64,000 nt of DNA from Methylotenera sp. (GCA_014378845.1 JACMNB010000051.1:1-64000); one strand, 5' to 3'; positions 1-8,782 are shown, counted from the first letter of the stretch. The notes: generated by a model from the sequence alone, not told the origin. A program made the numbers and translations.

Positions 1-87
1 ATAACTCAGCATGCCAGCAAAACATAGCATGACAAACAGCATAATTGCTGGTATTGGATTTTTAATGCACCAAGCAGAAACGTTCAT
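1..87 (-). CDS. RND efflux pump permease, N-terminal fragment (cut by window edge)
   Basis: Reading leftward from an ATG at 87, the first 29 codons begin MNVSAWCIKNPIPA and continue into a hydrophobic helix. This is the usual N-terminus of an AcrB/MdtB-type inner-membrane RND proton/drug antiporter: a short cytoplasmic end, then the first transmembrane helix. The ATG lies 28 bases after the stop of the periplasmic adaptor gene, as expected for an outer-membrane factor - adaptor - pump operon. The rest lies outside the window, so substrate class and completeness cannot be judged. Confidence 0.8.
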   Translation of the reverse strand, partial: MNVSAWCIKNPIPAIMLFVMLCFAGMLSY

Positions 88-115
88 GTTTTATGGCTTT
101 TATCGAAATAACTGC

Positions 116-1291
116 TTATTTTAATTGAATGAGTTTTTTGCCACTCGGGGCGATTTTTTGCATGTTTGTACCGGTTTTAAGCGAATTAACGGCCCCAACC
201 ACCTTCACCAAATCGTTATCCGATAAAAATGAGCCGCCGCTAGCAACAATACTTTGATTGGCAGTTAAGCCACTCAAAACTTCTACCAAACTTCCCAAGC
301 GCCTGCCTGTTTGTACTTTTGTTTGGCTCACTTTTGCTTGGCCGTCTTTCGCATTAACAACAAACACATAATTAAAACCATCACGCAGCACCAATGCCTG
401 CTGTGGAATTGCTAGCGCATTGGTTTGACCTAAGGCAAAATCACCCTTGGCAAACATGCCCGCTTTGACAGAATTGGCCGCTAAATCAACATATACAATT
501 GTATTACGCGTTTGCGTATCTACGGTGGGTGCCAGTTTGCGGACTTTGCCAGTCAAGCGGCTGCCATCTGCTGCAACAATATTGGCTGGCATGCCCACTT
601 TAATTTTTGGTAAATCGCTAGAAATGACCTCTGCGCGCCATTCTAAGCGTGATTGTCGAATCAATCGAAATAGCTCTGTACCCGCACTAACCACCGCGCC
701 AACCGTGGCATTACGGGCTGAAATAATGCCGCTGTCTGGTGCGTAAATTTTGGTTTGCCGTAACCGAATCTGCTGTGTATTAACCGCAGCTTTTGCAACT
801 TGAATGCGCGCCTTAGCCGTTTCGGCGGCGGTGGTATATTGCTCAATTTGCTGATTAGACATCGCGCCAGTATTTTGCAACGTGCGCGCTCTATCGGCGT
901 TATTAATTGCTTCACGGCCTGTGGCCTCGGCCTCTTGCAAGCTGGCTTTGGATTGCATTAAATCAGCGTCTAAGGTTTCGGTGGCAAAGCTTGCTAATAA
1001 TTGGCCTTTTTTTACCACATCACCCACGTTTACTTTTACGTCAACCAAGCGTAAGCCATTGGCTTCACTACCAATAATGGCCTCTTGCCACGCCGCAATA
1101 TTGCCATTGGCCGATACTTTTTGTGGGAAATCAGCTAATTGCGGCTTAATGACTGTCACAGTGAGTGCAGCCGTCGGGTTTGCTGCAGTTTTTTGAGTTT
1201 CTGCATGGCTGACCGATAAAACCAGCATTGGGAATAGCAATAAGGCGGGCCAAGCTTTTTTAATAATTGTTGTTAAGGTTAAGTTAAGCAT
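116..1291 (-). CDS. RND efflux periplasmic adaptor (membrane fusion protein)
   Basis: This is a 391-residue periplasmic adaptor that would link an inner-membrane RND pump to an outer-membrane channel. Residues 1-30 form a signal peptide ending near SHA. The usual order follows: a biotinyl-lipoyl-like half (NVGDVVKKGQLLASF, about 90-105), an alpha-helical hairpin (about 110-175), the second lipoyl half (IYAPDSGIIS), a beta barrel, and a membrane-proximal domain near the C-terminus. It lies 117 bases downstream of a NodT-type outer-membrane lipoprotein gene and just upstream of an RND pump gene, all on the same strand. Family assignment is firm. The substrate is unknown, and no metal-binding Met or His cluster is seen, unlike the CusB-type adaptor elsewhere in the window. 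Confidence 0.9.
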   Translation of the reverse strand: MLNLTLTTIIKKAWPALLLFPMLVLSVSHAETQKTAANPTAALTVTVIKPQLADFPQKVSANGNIAAWQEAIIGSEANGLRLVDVKVNVGDVVKKGQLLASFATETLDADLMQSKASLQEAEATGREAINNADRARTLQNTGAMSNQQIEQYTTAAETAKARIQVAKAAVNTQQIRLRQTKIYAPDSGIISARNATVGAVVSAGTELFRLIRQSRLEWRAEVISSDLPKIKVGMPANIVAADGSRLTGKVRKLAPTVDTQTRNTIVYVDLAANSVKAGMFAKGDFALGQTNALAIPQQALVLRDGFNYVFVVNAKDGQAKVSQTKVQTGRRLGSLVEVLSGLTANQSIVASGGSFLSDNDLVKVVGAVNSLKTGTNMQKIAPSGKKLIQLK

Positions 1292-1408
1292 TATTAATCT
1301 CTAATGAGTATTTGTTTGTGAAGCAATTTGTCTTACTTTTTTAATTTTTTACGTTTTTTACGTTTTTATCTATTTCTTTTCTGCTACAGAAGCACTCGCT
1401 TCCACTTT

Positions 1409-3004
1409 TTAAGGCAGAGAATCATCAGGAAATTCTGGAGTATTAGGCAATTCAGAATTGTTTGTCAATGTGGTCGATTCTAATGGCGGGCTACTATCTA
1501 AAAATTGAAGTAATTTGTCCATCACTAACTTTGGTTCGGTATCCAAGTTAGTCGCGCTAGCTTCGTTGGTTTTGGAATTCCAGCCACCGCCTAATGCGCG
1601 GTATAGCAAAACCCAAGCTTGTACACGATCGTTTTCTAATAAAAACACATTGTTTTGCGCCTGTAGGTTTGCCCGCCGCGCTTCTTCAAGCTCAAACAAA
1701 TTGGCTAAATTGGCCTTAAATCTAGTATCGGTCGCATCAAACGAGGCCTGAAATCCTTTGGCCGCTATACTGACGTCATCTAAACGCTGCGCGCTGCTAT
1801 TTAAGGTTGCCAAGGCTTCTTCCACTTCGCGCACGGCGTTGCGCGCCACGCTTTCGTAAATGCTTTTAGCGGCTACATATTGAGCTTTGGCTTGATTCAC
1901 ATTAGCTTTACGCACGCCAGCGTCAAATATTGGCATCGAAATTGCCACAGGGCCTATCGACCAAGTAATCCCATCAGTGGCCTTACGTTTTTGGCCGGTA
2001 GAGAATCCATTGATTGAGGTATCGTAACCCCAGCCAATATTGCCAGCTAAACTTAATGTTGGGTAACGTTCTTTTTTAACGCTTTCTATCTCAAAACTGG
2101 CGGCAGACACATTACGCTCGGCATTTAACACATCTGGCCGCTGCGCCAACGTTTTGGCTGGCACAGTGTCAACTTCAATTCCAGCAGGTTTGGGCATCAT
2201 GCCTGAAGTTTGATTTAGCGCAGCTTGCAGCTCAGGCTCTGGCATAGCGGTGAGTGCCACCATGGCTTTTACCATTAACACGCATTGCAATTGTTGTTTT
2301 TTGAGCAAATTGGCCGCATCAGCCGCTTGCGCATTGGCTTGGATTGCGCTGGCTGGCGCTAAAAACCCGGCTTTAGACGTTAAATCAGACAATCGCGCCG
2401 TTTCGCTGGCCGATTCGGCATTACTGCTTGCAACGGCGGCTAAATTTTCGCACAGGCGATAATTGACGTATTGCCTGGCGGTTTCGGCTGCCACAATAAT
2501 GCGCGCATCATGCCACAAGGCTTTTTTGCCCGTTAATTGCGCTTCGGCAGCACTTTTTGCGGCCGCTGCTTTGCCCCATACGTCAAGCTCCCAACTGGCA
2601 TTTACCGCTGCGCCAATGTTGGTGCTGGGCGGAAAAAGCAAACCTTGTTGACTGCGCGTTGCACTGCCATCTAACGTAATATTGGGTTTTGATGCGGCAT
2701 CATCTTGCACCACGCTCGTTTGCGCCTCGACAATACGCGCCTTAGCACTTGCAATATCTGAGCTTACATTTTGCGCCGACTCAATTAATTGCACGAGTAG
2801 AGGATCGTTAAATTGTTGCCACCAATTGGCTAAATTGCTGATATTGCCATCATGCGGCAATGCGGCTTGCCAAGTTGTTGGCACATTTGGGTTGCTAAGG
2901 GCTGCATCTTTAGCGCGATTAGATTTGAATAAGTTAACGTTAGCGCAACCAGCAATAAGCGCGGCAATTAAAAGAACGATTAATTTATTTTTAAAAGAAT
3001 GCAT
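1409..3004 (-). CDS. NodT/OprM-family outer-membrane efflux lipoprotein
   Basis: This is an outer-membrane factor of a tripartite efflux system, 531 residues from the ATG at 3004. A TTG five codons further upstream would add MYFNC, but the ATG leaves a well-formed lipoprotein signal with lipobox LIAGC and Cys20. Typical features of the family follow: the W(W)xxFNDP-type segment near the N-terminus (WWQQFNDPLL), two repeats of the outer-membrane efflux domain, and the RPDVLNAE motif. The final ~50 residues form a Pro/Ser/Thr/Asn-rich tail (for example SSPPLESTTLTNNSELPN) beyond the usual domain end, probably flexible. It is the first gene of the leftward operon with the adaptor and pump. The substrate is not determinable. 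Confidence 0.9.
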   Translation of the reverse strand: MHSFKNKLIVLLIAALIAGCANVNLFKSNRAKDAALSNPNVPTTWQAALPHDGNISNLANWWQQFNDPLLVQLIESAQNVSSDIASAKARIVEAQTSVVQDDAASKPNITLDGSATRSQQGLLFPPSTNIGAAVNASWELDVWGKAAAAKSAAEAQLTGKKALWHDARIIVAAETARQYVNYRLCENLAAVASSNAESASETARLSDLTSKAGFLAPASAIQANAQAADAANLLKKQQLQCVLMVKAMVALTAMPEPELQAALNQTSGMMPKPAGIEVDTVPAKTLAQRPDVLNAERNVSAASFEIESVKKERYPTLSLAGNIGWGYDTSINGFSTGQKRKATDGITWSIGPVAISMPIFDAGVRKANVNQAKAQYVAAKSIYESVARNAVREVEEALATLNSSAQRLDDVSIAAKGFQASFDATDTRFKANLANLFELEEARRANLQAQNNVFLLENDRVQAWVLLYRALGGGWNSKTNEASATNLDTEPKLVMDKLLQFLDSSPPLESTTLTNNSELPNTPEFPDDSLP

Positions 3005-3186
3005 GCAATTAAAATACAATTATGTAAACTCAATTCTATCATCTTGGCAACGCTAAAAGCACCTTCAAATTGCATCCCTAATGATATTTACACACGTTAT
3101 TTAGCCAGTTAAGATTAAAGTAATAGTCTTATTAAGATAATGTAATAGTCTTGCAAATAAATTACCATTTTTAAGAAAGCCCGTTT

Positions 3187-3852
3187 ATGCAAAAAACCAT
3201 CGTCTTTATCAAACGCTACCCTTTCGCGATGTTGTTAGCTGTGCAATTAATCAGTATTTTATTTTATGGGGTTATGACGGATTCACAGTTGAGTCATCTT
3301 ATTTTTAACTGCCTTGGTTTAGCCGTACCTATTTTGGCCGTGTGGACTGTGTATAGAACGCCAGCCACTAATTGGGTTAGCTTGGTGTTTGCGGTTATCG
3401 CAATTGGCATAACGTTTATATCAAATTATACCAATCAATCCAGCTTGTTAATTTGGGCACATATTTTTGAAAGTTTGCTGTACTTTTACGCTGCCGCCAG
3501 TTTGGTGATGATGATGTTTAAAGATGACATCGTTACCATTGATGAACTATTTGCCGCTGCCGCTACGTTTACATTGTTAATTTGGGCGTTTGCTTTTGCC
3601 TATTCCGTTGTACAACAAATCTACCCGGGCAGTATTGTTTCTAGCGTTAATCCTGGCGCACCGCGCACATGGATAGAGCTGATTTTTTCAAGTTTTTCCA
3701 TGCAATCTAATACAGGAATTGGCGATATATTCCCCGTAAACGGCATTGGCCGTGCAATCGGATCGTGCCAAATCTTTTTCGGTGTGATGTATACCGCAAT
3801 AGTAGTTTCGCGATTAGTAGGCATTGCTGCCAGTACAAAAAATAAAAGATAA
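3187..3852 (+). CDS. Ion_trans_2-type potassium-channel-like membrane protein
   Basis: This is a 221-residue integral membrane protein with about six hydrophobic segments (roughly 12-30, 36-56, 63-80, 88-110, 122-145, 190-215). Near the C-terminus a pore-loop region reads FSSFSMQSNTGIGDIFPVNG (about 168-186), followed by a last helix ending in VVSRLVG. This layout matches the two-helix pore module of bacterial Ion_trans_2 proteins, whose filter is normally T-x-G-Y-G-D. Here the filter is N-T-G-I-G-D (TGIGD at 176-180), with the aromatic residue replaced by Ile. Function as a selective K+ channel is therefore uncertain. It is monocistronic, with neighbours on the opposite strand. No cytoplasmic RCK/TrkA domain is present. 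Confidence 0.75.
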   Translation: MQKTIVFIKRYPFAMLLAVQLISILFYGVMTDSQLSHLIFNCLGLAVPILAVWTVYRTPATNWVSLVFAVIAIGITFISNYTNQSSLLIWAHIFESLLYFYAAASLVMMMFKDDIVTIDELFAAAATFTLLIWAFAFAYSVVQQIYPGSIVSSVNPGAPRTWIELIFSSFSMQSNTGIGDIFPVNGIGRAIGSCQIFFGVMYTAIVVSRLVGIAASTKNKR

Positions 3853-3862
3853 CCGTTTTTAT

Positions 3863-3910
3863 AATAAAAAAATATGCTCTGCAAGCCGCATGAATATTAC
3901 CTTGTAGAGC
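3863..3910 (-). terminator. Intrinsic terminator downstream of the quinoprotein gene
   Basis: Ten-base arms GCTCTGCAAG (3876-3885) and CTTGTAGAGC (3901-3910) pair with one G-T wobble. Read on the minus strand, the hairpin is followed by a T-rich run (complement of the A-rich 3863-3875). It lies just after the minus-strand quinoprotein gene that ends at 3965. It may also act for the convergent channel gene. Confidence 0.65.
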
Positions 3911-3964
3911 GTTTATTTGTAGCAAATTTTTTGCAATCAAAACGGTGTTTTTGCGCGGCTCGAT

Positions 3965-5746
3965 CTATTTTTGTAGCGCATAAACCAGCACTGCATCGCC
4001 TTGTTTAAAGCCAAAAATAGAGTTGCCACCGCTGGCAACGGCAATATATTGCACGCCGTTAATGGTGTAAGTAATTGGCGGCGCATTCACGCCAAACGCT
4101 GATTGTGCTTGCCATAATATTTTACCGTTTTGACTGTTGTAGGCGTTAAAGTGACCATCGCCCTCGCCTATAAATACTAGGCCACCAGCGGTTGCCAATA
4201 CGCCGCCCAGCAATGGTTGCGCGGTTTTATTTTGCCAAGCAATTTTACCTGTTTTCAAATCAATCGCCGACAATAAACCCCAGCGTGGATCTTTCGTTGG
4301 CTCGCTAGCCGCATAGCGAATGGCTGTTTTATCGCCTGTTGCTGGTTCGTGCAAGGTATATTTAATAGGCGCATGAATACCTTCAATATAAACGCGTTGA
4401 TGTTGCTCGTCCACACTCACTGGGCTCCAGTTTGAGCCACCTAAAATGCCTGGGTAAATCACGATGCCTTCAGTTGTGGCTTTTTGAAACATATTTAGTT
4501 GCGGCACAAACGCATCTGATTTTTTCAGCAATTCACCCGTTGCGCGATTGTGAATATAAAACCAACCTGTTTTACTGGCTTGGCCAACGGCAGCAACTGT
4601 TTTGCCATTAAACTGATAATTAAACAGCACAGGCGGACTGGCTAAATCGTAGCCCCACAAATCGTGCGGCACTTGCTGATAATGCCATCTGCGCAAGCCT
4701 GTATTCACATCTAAAGCTACCAAAGAAACAGTGTACAAATTATCGCCAGGGCGCGAAACATCGTTCATTTGCGGACTTGGGTTGCCGGTGCCAAAGTACA
4801 GTGTATCGGTTGCAGTATCAATGGCAGGCGTGCTCCAAGCCGAGCCGCCGCCAAAGCGCGCCGCATCAGGATATTTGGCCATATCGGCTTTTTCTTGTGC
4901 AACATCGCGGTTAAAAGTTGCGCCATCTTCCAGTTTCTCGGCAAATTTTCCTTCCCAACCAGCTTGTGGAATGGTGTCAAATTGCCAATATTTTTCGCCC
5001 GTTTCTACGCTATAAGCCGCTAAAAAACCAGGTCGTCCAAAACGCCCTGCCACGCCAATTACCGCGCCCAGCGGAGCATCTGCAGTTGGGTTGTCAATAT
5101 GTAAGCCATAACCAACGCCGGTAATACCGACAATCACCTTACCTTTATATACAATTGGCGCCATGGCAATGCCAATGCCCGTGCCGCCTGTGACTTTACG
5201 CGCGCTGTTCGGGTCGTCTTTGCTGAGTGAGTCTTGGCCTTCGGTGGTAATCGCGTTATCAACCACGTTAATATCCCATTCTTTAATGCCCGTTTTGGCG
5301 TTAAGCGCAATTAAACGCGCATCCACTGTGCCAATAAACACCCTGCCACCAGACACGGCAACGCCGCGGTTGGCTGGGCCACAGCACATTTGCCAATCTT
5401 TATTGCGTTCGTGTTTATAGCGCCAAAGCTCTTTACCTGTGGTGGCGTCCAATGCAACAACGTGGTTGTAAGGTAGTGATAAATACATTACGCCATCTTG
5501 CACAATCGGCGTGGTCTGAAAGCTACCTGTTACGCCAGTATTGACCTTCCACGCTTCTACTAATTTATTCACATTGGCTGCATTAATTTGTGTGGCAGGC
5601 GAAAAACGCTGGCTAGAGTAATCGCGCCCAAAGCTAGGCCAGCCCTCATTTTTAGCGCTGTTAACTATATTGGTTTGCATTTGCGCGCAGCTTGTCAGCA
5701 CTAAAAAGCTAGCAAGCAAGGCGGTTTTCTGAAAGGTTTTAATCAT
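3965..5746 (-). CDS. PQQ-dependent alcohol-dehydrogenase-family quinoprotein, lipoprotein form
   Basis: This is a 593-residue eight-bladed beta-propeller quinoprotein, expected to oxidise an alcohol, aldehyde or sugar in the periplasm. The N-terminus is a lipoprotein signal with lipobox LTSC (Cys20), so it should be membrane-anchored rather than soluble. Seen in the sequence are repeated tryptophan-docking motifs (for example LDATTGKELWRYK and LNAKTGIKEWD) and the adjacent Cys pair CC at 121-122, which forms the vicinal disulfide over PQQ in this family. Another segment, HDLWGYDLASPPVL, lies at about 361-374. In MxaF/XoxF methanol dehydrogenases this segment is WDYA or WDYD, with the first Asp catalytic; here it is WGYD (Gly365, Asp367). 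It is therefore not a standard methanol dehydrogenase. No cytochrome domain is fused. Substrate unknown. Confidence 0.85.
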   Translation of the reverse strand: MIKTFQKTALLASFLVLTSCAQMQTNIVNSAKNEGWPSFGRDYSSQRFSPATQINAANVNKLVEAWKVNTGVTGSFQTTPIVQDGVMYLSLPYNHVVALDATTGKELWRYKHERNKDWQMCCGPANRGVAVSGGRVFIGTVDARLIALNAKTGIKEWDINVVDNAITTEGQDSLSKDDPNSARKVTGGTGIGIAMAPIVYKGKVIVGITGVGYGLHIDNPTADAPLGAVIGVAGRFGRPGFLAAYSVETGEKYWQFDTIPQAGWEGKFAEKLEDGATFNRDVAQEKADMAKYPDAARFGGGSAWSTPAIDTATDTLYFGTGNPSPQMNDVSRPGDNLYTVSLVALDVNTGLRRWHYQQVPHDLWGYDLASPPVLFNYQFNGKTVAAVGQASKTGWFYIHNRATGELLKKSDAFVPQLNMFQKATTEGIVIYPGILGGSNWSPVSVDEQHQRVYIEGIHAPIKYTLHEPATGDKTAIRYAASEPTKDPRWGLLSAIDLKTGKIAWQNKTAQPLLGGVLATAGGLVFIGEGDGHFNAYNSQNGKILWQAQSAFGVNAPPITYTINGVQYIAVASGGNSIFGFKQGDAVLVYALQK

Positions 5747-5926
5747 GATTAATGTCCATTAATTGGCTTAAAAATATACCGATTAGTATATATCAAACTA
5801 ATCGCTAGACCAAACCTAAAAATATTTTCTACTTTTTGAATCTAAAAAAATTCTAGCGCGTATAGCTTAAGTGATCATCAACATTTAAATCAATTGGGAG
5901 CCTGTACGTTTTACTCTAACTCAACT

Positions 5927-6892
5927 ATGCGCTGCGTCGTGGCAAGGCTATTTATTAGTGGGGCTGTTGCGGCAATTGCAATAACGCCTGTACAGGCCGA
6001 TCAAACCTACAGCAACAAGCTGTTATTAACAGGCGGTGTTTCGCAAGTAGAAGGCGCGGCAGGTGGCGGGCTAACGCCCTGGGCGGTCATTGGCGGCTAT
6101 GGTACCAATAACGAAATTGGCGGCAACCTTCATTATACTTATGTTAAATCGGGTGATTTCGATTTAAATAGTGTTGGCATCACAATGGGGTTTTATGATC
6201 GCTTTGAACTATCGGTGGCTCAGCAAAAATTTGATGTCAGCCACTTGCGCGGCAAAGTGAATGCTGGATTAGGTGTCGATGCTATCGGGCGCAATACGCT
6301 AGATCAAACGATTGTTGGCGCAAAAGTACGCGTTTTTGGCGAGGCGGTTTTGGATGCTGATACATGGGCGCCGCAAGTGGCTATTGGCATGCAATATAAG
6401 AAAAATCACGACGGTGATTTTGTAAAAGGCGCTGTTGTAGGCGCAAAGCAAAACCATGGTGTAGATTTATATGCCTCTGCCACAAAATTATTGCTAGACA
6501 AAAATTTATTACTAAACGGCACCTTACGTTTTACTAAAGCCAATCAATTTGGCTTGCTGGGTTTTGGTGGCAGCAAAGACAATAGTTACAACCCCGAGCT
6601 TGAATTATCTGCCGCCTATTTGCTAAGAAAAGATTTGGTTATTGGCGCGGAATATCGCATGAAACCAAACAATTTAGAAAGCCCTGCCAATACGCTTTTG
6701 TTTGGCGGTACAAACACCATCAATCTAAAAGAGGATGATGCATTTGACGTATTTGTGGCTTATGCACCAACCAAAAACATCTCACTAACCGCCGCTTATG
6801 TCAATTTGGGTAACATTGCCACAGTTAAAGCAGTGGGCGCCGATTACGGCAAACAAGACGGCGTTTATGTATCGGCTCAAGTAGGTTTTTAA
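5927..6892 (+). CDS. DUF3034 family outer-membrane-type protein
   Basis: This is a 321-residue protein from the ATG at 5927. A TTG at 5894 would add 11 residues but breaks the signal peptide layout. Residues 1-24 form a signal peptide ending PVQA. The remainder alternates short amphipathic strands and ends in the aromatic YVSAQVGF, the pattern of an outer-membrane beta-barrel with a terminal Phe. It resembles the DUF3034 family, which has no established function. The truncated-haemoglobin gene starts 30 bases downstream in the same orientation, which suggests a shared transcript. No good Shine-Dalgarno sequence precedes the ATG, so the exact start is uncertain. Confidence 0.75.
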   Translation: MRCVVARLFISGAVAAIAITPVQADQTYSNKLLLTGGVSQVEGAAGGGLTPWAVIGGYGTNNEIGGNLHYTYVKSGDFDLNSVGITMGFYDRFELSVAQQKFDVSHLRGKVNAGLGVDAIGRNTLDQTIVGAKVRVFGEAVLDADTWAPQVAIGMQYKKNHDGDFVKGAVVGAKQNHGVDLYASATKLLLDKNLLLNGTLRFTKANQFGLLGFGGSKDNSYNPELELSAAYLLRKDLVIGAEYRMKPNNLESPANTLLFGGTNTINLKEDDAFDVFVAYAPTKNISLTAAYVNLGNIATVKAVGADYGKQDGVYVSAQVGF

Positions 6893-6922
6893 CTCAACCA
6901 ATTTACAATTAAGGAAACTATT

Positions 6923-7522
6923 ATGGAAGCAAATATTAAAACCGCAATCGATAAAGCCAGAAAAGACGTGGCTATAGAACGAAAATTAAACCGCCAATTG
7001 ACACCAGCAAGTGCCATTATCAGCTTTACTTTCTTACTGGTGTTTGCTTTTATAGCGATTATTTTTGCTTTACCCGCGCATTCGGAAACAAACGTTTCAA
7101 ACCCTAATTTAGGCAATACGCCGATGGAAGGCAGGGCAACCTTTGAGGCCTTTGGCGGCAAGCCAGGCCTGGTTGCAATTATGGATGATTTTATGATTGG
7201 CTTGGTGGCAGACCCGCGTACCACCCAATTTTTTAATAACGATAAACAAGCCTTTATTAAAGCCATGTTGGTTGAGCAAATGTGCGAGTTAATGAACGGC
7301 GGCTGTCAATACACAGGCCGTGATATGAAATCTACACATGCGCGCATGAAGGTTAATCGCGAGGGATTTAATGCACTGGTAGAACAATTTCAGTTGGCGA
7401 TGGATAAACATAATGTACCATTTAGCGCGCAAAATAAATTACTGGCAAAGCTCGCGCCAATGTACCGTGATGTAGAAAGCACCACTGGCGACGCAGTGCC
7501 GCCAAAAGCGGCAACAAACTAA
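6923..7522 (+). CDS. Group 1 truncated haemoglobin with N-terminal membrane anchor
   Basis: This is a 199-residue protein with a good ribosome site (AAGGAAAC) just upstream of its ATG. Residues 1-29 are charged, 30-50 form one hydrophobic helix, and the globin domain spans about 70-185. The domain starts FEAFGGKPGL and has the family stretch YTGRDMKSTHARMKV, in which His139 is the expected proximal haem ligand; the G/H helices start FNALVEQFQLAM. The family binds O2 or NO in two-over-two haem globins. The anchor topology suggests the globin faces the periplasm, or that the segment is an uncleaved signal. It sits between DUF3034 and an ECF sigma gene. Its role (NO or oxygen handling, or electron transfer) is not shown. 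Confidence 0.85.
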   Translation: MEANIKTAIDKARKDVAIERKLNRQLTPASAIISFTFLLVFAFIAIIFALPAHSETNVSNPNLGNTPMEGRATFEAFGGKPGLVAIMDDFMIGLVADPRTTQFFNNDKQAFIKAMLVEQMCELMNGGCQYTGRDMKSTHARMKVNREGFNALVEQFQLAMDKHNVPFSAQNKLLAKLAPMYRDVESTTGDAVPPKAATN

Positions 7523-7599
7523 TTAATGCGGCGCAGTATCATTCAGTACAGTGTTGGCAGTCGCGCTTATCTTTCTTTCTGTAATTTAAAAAAGCTATA

Positions 7600-8241
7600 A
7601 TGAATTTGATTAATTCTTTAGTAATGGAAAAAGCCGTGCTGCCAACTGAGCAATATTTTCATGTCATCACTGGTATGCTGGCGCGCGATGAAACATCACT
7701 GGTCGAATTGTATGATTGCACGCTTTCAAAAGTATATGGCTTGGCACTAAAAATTACGCGTCGGCACGATTTAGCCGAGGAAGTAGTAGAAGATACTTAC
7801 ATGCAAGCTTGGCAAGAAATCGCTAAGTTTGATTGCGCGCGCGGCCCTGTCATGGCGTGGCTTATGATGATTTGCCGATCGCGCGCGATTGATTCGCTGC
7901 GGCGCCTCGACGAAGCCGAATCGCACGCCGAGCCAGAGTTAATGCGTAGCAACGCAGATGTGGCCAACAATAGTCCGCTAGATATCATGCTGCTGTTAGA
8001 ACGTGAAACTGACATCCACATTGCAATGCACAACTTAAATGCGCTGCAAAGGCAATTGGTGGCGCTGGCATTTTTTAAGGGCTACACCCACGAAGAAATT
8101 GCCTTGCACATGCACATGCCACTGGGTACGGTTAAATCTAATATTAAGCGCGCCCAAAACAAACTGAAGGATGCATTAAATATAGCCAAACCTAATAATG
8201 CTTTGCCTAACAATGCTTTAAATAAAGCGAAAGGTGCATGA
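7600..8241 (+). CDS. ECF-family RNA polymerase sigma factor
   Basis: This is a 213-residue sigma-70 family extracytoplasmic-function sigma factor. Region 2 is visible at about 33-105 (LAEEVVEDTYMQAWQEIAKFD, core and -10 recognition). Region 4 is at about 145-195, with the helix-turn-helix YTHEEIALHMHMPLGTVKSN. The MPLGTVKS recognition helix and the following ChrR-like gene place it in the RpoE/ChrR-type ECF group. The start at 7600 lacks a clear Shine-Dalgarno sequence, and an ATG at 7624 (MEKAVL) is an alternative. It overlaps the next gene by four bases (ATGA), so the pair is translationally coupled. It is expected to control the lipid-modification genes downstream. This is inferred from position and family precedent. 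Confidence 0.9.
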   Translation: MNLINSLVMEKAVLPTEQYFHVITGMLARDETSLVELYDCTLSKVYGLALKITRRHDLAEEVVEDTYMQAWQEIAKFDCARGPVMAWLMMICRSRAIDSLRRLDEAESHAEPELMRSNADVANNSPLDIMLLLERETDIHIAMHNLNALQRQLVALAFFKGYTHEEIALHMHMPLGTVKSNIKRAQNKLKDALNIAKPNNALPNNALNKAKGA

Positions 8242-8726
8242 TGATTAAAACCAAACCATTTTCCAGCATTAAACGCAAACCAGCGATAACGCCGCCCAAT
8301 ATAGAGCCCGTGTTAAGCGATGAGATCAATAGTGCGATTGCCAGCAATATTATTGCAACCACCCCCGCGCCAGAAGTGGCCAAGCGTATTAAAACCAAGC
8401 TGATGCAGCGAGTGCAAGCTGATTCACACCAATTCACATTTTCCAATCAAGGCGAATGGAAAACAGTATTGGCAGGCGTACAAATGAAGCTGTTACACAA
8501 AACAGGTAAACAACAATCGTTTTTATTAAAATTGGCGGCAAATGCCAGCATTCCTGCGCACGCGCATGCACACGATGAAGAATCTTTTGTGTTGCAAGGC
8601 AAGGTGACAATTGAAGGCATTATGTGCAGTGAGGGCGATTTCCACTATGCGCTTGCCGGCAGCCAGCATCAAGCCATTACAACGGTTGAAGGTTGTACTT
8701 TATTGATTAAAAACCTTGTGTATTAA
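8238..8726 (+). CDS. ChrR-like cupin protein, putative anti-sigma factor
   Basis: This is a 162-residue protein whose ATG overlaps the stop of the ECF sigma gene (ATGATGA). The C-terminal half (about 70-160) is a cupin resembling the ChrR C-terminal domain. It carries the metal-ligand cluster AHAHAHDEES (His108, His110, His112, Glu114/115) and a later His (His144). In Rhodobacter ChrR the N-terminal domain binds zinc through a His/Cys motif and holds the sigma factor. Here the first ~129 residues contain no Cys, so that zinc anti-sigma domain is absent or degenerate. The usual role is inactivation of the partner sigma factor until singlet oxygen or peroxide is sensed. Whether this protein keeps that function is inference. 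Confidence 0.75.
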   Translation: MMIKTKPFSSIKRKPAITPPNIEPVLSDEINSAIASNIIATTPAPEVAKRIKTKLMQRVQADSHQFTFSNQGEWKTVLAGVQMKLLHKTGKQQSFLLKLAANASIPAHAHAHDEESFVLQGKVTIEGIMCSEGDFHYALAGSQHQAITTVEGCTLLIKNLVY

Positions 8727-8782
8727 AGGCCTTTAAATTGTTCTGCACACTAATATTTGTCAGCTAACTACTTGTTTCTATT

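Noticed and set aside
3965..5746. XoxF or MxaF methanol dehydrogenase.
   Set aside because: The lipoprotein signal and the WGYD segment do not fit; only the wider quinoprotein family can be claimed.
8723..8736. TTAAAGGCCTTTAA palindrome at the end of the ChrR-like gene.
   Set aside because: It has no loop and includes the stop codon; likely chance.
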